Shown one piece after another: positions 13,106 through 15,314 of a DNA stretch of 15,314 nucleotides. The notes beneath the pieces are model-generated. The model was not told the origin of the DNA, ran no database searches, and was given only the letters and a program-made list of their open reading frames with translations. The first letter of the stretch is position 1; each line of letters starts with the position of its first letter. Location of the stretch: contig JAFDAW010000059.1 of NCBI GenBank assembly GCA_019313605.1, forward strand, positions 1 through 15,314, given 5' to 3'. The DNA is from Deltaproteobacteria bacterium. GTDB lineage: Bacteria > Myxococcota_A > UBA9160 > SMWR01. A program made the translations under genes and the position numbers.

Positions 13106-15314
13106 TCAGGGATCCTCGGAGTCGAGCTCCTTCTCGGACGGTGTGCAGAGCAGGTTCGGGCGCCTCAGCGTCAGGTCGAGAGCTCCGAAGGCATTTTCCA
13201 CTTGGATGTTTACCCTCTTGAACTTCGGAGGCTTCAACGAGTAGCAGTTCAGATTGTGGAAGGGATTGCGAACGTCGCTGCCGGACAGATCGGTCGGCGC
13301 GCCTAGTCGCCTCGGCTTCTTGAGCAGTACGGTCTCATCCAGGAAGATGTCTTCTACGCTCACTTCGCGCTTCTCGAACTTATCCGAACCGCGCGTTTTC
13401 CTGACGTTGTAAAACTCGTAATTGTCGAGAGCCGGACGCGACTCGGGGGGTACCGGGATGTCTCCGATAAAGCGCAGGTCCGTCGGAAGGCAGATCTGCG
13501 AGCGCGGTTTGCGCACATCCAACTCCAGCTCGCCGAACTGATCGGTCGTGACCACCTGCGGCTGGGTCGATAGCGGCTTCCTGATGTCGTAACAGGTCAG
13601 GTACGCGGTGGGGTCGGTGATGCCCTCACCGTTCTTGTCCACCGCGGTACAGAACTGCTTGACCTTGAGGACGCGGACCTCGTCGGCTACCGCCATGGAG
13701 GCGATCGGGGGTAGAAATCTGTTGGCGGGAGAGTTCCGGAGAGGGAACTTGCCCCGCCGCACGGTCACGTTGTAGCTGTCGCGATTGGCCGTGACCAGGT
13801 CGGGGATGGGGACGGGGATGCGTGGGCCTTCGGGGTTGTCTGGGTCGAGCATATTTCTCGTGTCACCAAAGATGTCGTGTATGGCGACGGAGATGGGGGC
13901 ATTGCCCATCTCGAAGTGGTAAGCAGGTCGAAAGCTGCCGTCACCGTTGCTCAGCAGCACGCTCACGTCGTTGCTATCGCGATTGGCCGTGACCAGGTCG
14001 GGGAAGGTCTCGGGGAAGAAAGGGCCCGGCACCTCGACTTGGAATTCGTCGAAGAGCACGTCGATGGCAATGGAGACGGGGGCGATGCCCGTCGGGTAGA
14101 AGGCGGCGGCCTGGAAGGTGCCGTCGCCGTTGCCCAGCAGCACACTCACATTGTTGCTGTCGCGATTGGCGGTGGCGAGGTCGAGGAGGTCGTCTTCGTC
14201 GAGGTCGGCCACGGCCACGGATACGGGAGCATCGCCCGCCGTGAAAAAGGCGGGAGTCTGGAACGTGCCGTCGCCGTTGCCCAGCAGCACGCTCACGTTG
14301 TCGCTGTCGCGATTGGCGGTAACGAGGTCGGGAAAGTCGTCGTCGTCGAACTTGGCCACAGCCACGGATACCGGGCCATCGCCCGCTGCGAACTCGGCAG
14401 GGCCCTGGAAGGTGCCGTCGCCGTTGCCCAGCAGCACGCTCACGTCATCGCCGAGGACGTTGGCGGTAACGATGTCGGGATGGTCGTCGCCATCGAGGTC
14501 GGCCAAAGCCACGAATACCGCGTCATCGCCCGCCTCGAAGGAGGCGGGGTCTTGGAAGGTGCCATCGCCGTTGCCGAGCAACACACTCACATTGTTGCTG
14601 CTGCCATTGGCGGTAACGATGTCGGGCACGGTGTCGCCGTCGAGGTCGGCCACAGCAACGGATACGGGACTATCATCCGTGTCGAAGTAGGCGGGGTCCT
14701 GGAACTCGCCGCTCCCATCGCCCAGCAACACACTCACGTCGCTCCTGAAACCATCGAGGCCATTGGCGGTAACGAGGTCGAGTTCGGTGTCGCCATTGAG
14801 GTCGGCCTTGGCCATTGAAATGGGGCTACCCCGGAACTGATTGGAGATATCAGTATCCCTACGGAAGAACAAGGGTGAACCCCTCGTTGTCCCGGCCTTG
14901 TAGCAGAGGAAATGATCGGGCGGAGGCGGAGCCGTCGGTGTCGCCGTGGGAGTCGCCGTCGGCGTTGCCATCGGTGTCGCCGATGGTGTTGGAGTCGCCG
15001 TCGCCGTGGGAGACGCCGAGGGAGTCGCTGTGGGCGGCGTCGGTGTCGGCGTCGCCGTGGGAGTCGATGTGGGTGGCGTTGCGGTCGGTGTCGGTGTCAC
15101 CGTAGGAGTCGATGTCGGTGGCGTCGCCGTCGGTGTCGATGTCGCCGTGGGAGTCGCCGTGGGTGATCCTGCGGTGGGGGTCGGCGTCGAAGTAGAGGTC
15201 GGGGTTGAAGACGGTGTCGGCGACGCGGTCGCTGAGCCCGAAGGAGTCGGTGAGGGCCCGGCCTGCGCGGTGTTCACCAGGCCGATCGTCAGAGCGAGAA
15301 TGAGTAGGAGACGA
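13106..15314 (-). CDS. Secreted FG-GAP/VCBS seven-bladed propeller protein with Cys-repeat domains (5' end outside window)
   Basis: The frame does not begin at GTG 15277: it stays open to the window edge and encodes RLLLILALTIGLVNTAQA, the core and end of a signal peptide, so the true start lies beyond 15314. Numbering from 15277: a Thr/Pro linker (8-120), then DHFLCYK (C125), seven FG-GAP blades (about 151-515; DLDGD calcium loops, VSVLLGNGDGTF), then a C-terminal region (about 530-723) of repeats of the form CY-x-(I/L/V)-K ... DQFG ... LC-x-P, with cysteines at 543, 562, 596, 678 and 711. Secreted or surface-exposed, probably calcium-binding and adhesive or structural. No PEP-CTERM or outer-membrane anchor is visible at the C-terminus. 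Confidence 0.88.
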   Translation of the reverse strand, partial: RLLLILALTIGLVNTAQAGPSPTPSGSATASPTPSSTPTSTSTPTPTAGSPTATPTATSTPTATPPTSTPTVTPTPTATPPTSTPTATPTPTPPTATPSASPTATATPTPSATPMATPTATPTATPTAPPPPDHFLCYKAGTTRGSPLFFRRDTDISNQFRGSPISMAKADLNGDTELDLVTANGLDGFRSDVSVLLGDGSGEFQDPAYFDTDDSPVSVAVADLDGDTVPDIVTANGSSNNVSVLLGNGDGTFQDPASFEAGDDAVFVALADLDGDDHPDIVTANVLGDDVSVLLGNGDGTFQGPAEFAAGDGPVSVAVAKFDDDDFPDLVTANRDSDNVSVLLGNGDGTFQTPAFFTAGDAPVSVAVADLDEDDLLDLATANRDSNNVSVLLGNGDGTFQAAAFYPTGIAPVSIAIDVLFDEFQVEVPGPFFPETFPDLVTANRDSNDVSVLLSNGDGSFRPAYHFEMGNAPISVAIHDIFGDTRNMLDPDNPEGPRIPVPIPDLVTANRDSYNVTVRRGKFPLRNSPANRFLPPIASMAVADEVRVLKVKQFCTAVDKNGEGITDPTAYLTCYDIRKPLSTQPQVVTTDQFGELELDVRKPRSQICLPTDLRFIGDIPVPPESRPALDNYEFYNVRKTRGSDKFEKREVSVEDIFLDETVLLKKPRRLGAPTDLSGSDVRNPFHNLNCYSLKPPKFKRVNIQVENAFGALDLTLRRPNLLCTPSEKELDSEDP
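13740..14830 (-). repeat. Seven FG-GAP/VCBS propeller repeats
   Basis: The central blades are 49 residues (147 bp) each, with near-identical DNA at the segment encoding LLGNGDGTF. Blades 1, 2 and 3 carry DLNGD/DLDGD calcium loops, blades 4 and 5 weaker versions. Blades 6 and 7 have lost the loop and carry insertions. Seven copies make one complete beta-propeller. Confidence 0.85.
14918..15256 (-). repeat. Low-complexity Thr/Pro linker
   Basis: About 113 residues of almost pure Thr, Pro, Ser and Ala (units such as TPTATPT and PPTSTPT) between the signal peptide and the first folded domain. Encoded by imperfect short tandem repeats, so copy number may vary. A flexible, possibly glycosylated spacer is likely. 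Confidence 0.85.

Noticed and set aside
13877..14818. A 313-codon plus-strand frame with regular repeats such as VAVAQQHAH
   Set aside because: It is the antisense image of the FG-GAP repeats; the periodicity comes from the real gene on the other strand.
14918..15256. Short-unit tandem repeats as a possible CRISPR array or satellite
   Set aside because: The repeats are in frame and encode the Thr/Pro linker; there are no spaced identical units or unique spacers.
1..15314. Search for transposases, integrases, tRNA genes, CRISPR arrays and defence-system genes
   Set aside because: None was recognised on either strand; the window looks like ordinary chromosome apart from the split gene near 11770.

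Overview
The window (high GC, roughly 60% or more by eye) looks like chromosome from a free-living, hopanoid-making, menaquinone-using Gram-negative bacterium. A Myxococcota, Binatota or other 'deltaproteobacterial' lineage would fit. The clues are menF and menG, an HpnH hopanoid enzyme, a tungsten-type aldehyde oxidoreductase, a PEP-CTERM surface protein, and a secreted FG-GAP protein with a Thr/Pro linker. The phylum is inference only; no rRNA or other taxonomic marker is present.

Left part (1-7810): nine genes, all on the minus strand. Read in transcription order they are a MoaD/ThiS sulfur carrier, a MoaD-linked aldehyde ferredoxin oxidoreductase (AOR), a GreB-like factor with a shortened finger, a SAM methyltransferase, a MOSC protein, an MFS transporter, a MerR-family regulator, menG/ubiE and menF (cut by the window edge). 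MerR-menG-menF overlap and form one transcription unit, apparently driven by a leaderless promoter with inverted repeats. GreB-like and methyltransferase share a GTGA overlap. MoaD, AOR and MOSC all belong to molybdopterin/tungstopterin biology.

Middle part (8074-10719): three plus-strand genes. They are hpnH (adenosylhopene synthesis, with an extra C-terminal domain), a solitary ectC (ectoine synthase without ectA or ectB), and a small unknown membrane protein. The ectC gene is preceded by a perfect 9-bp inverted repeat and followed by three hairpins in a row.

Right part (10755-15314): a minus-strand secreted-protein region. A SUMF1-fold protein with a signal peptide is apparently joined, across a frameshift, to the body of an unrelated PEP-CTERM protein. 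Beyond a 400-bp structured spacer lies a large secreted protein that runs off the right edge. It has a signal peptide, a Thr/Pro linker, and seven FG-GAP/VCBS blades that seem to be inserted inside the first of four Cys-Tyr/Leu-Cys repeat domains.

The most interesting items are this nested propeller, the HpnH fusion, the orphan ectC with its dyad, the short-fingered Gre factor, the split SUMF1/PEP-CTERM gene and the leaderless MerR-men promoter.
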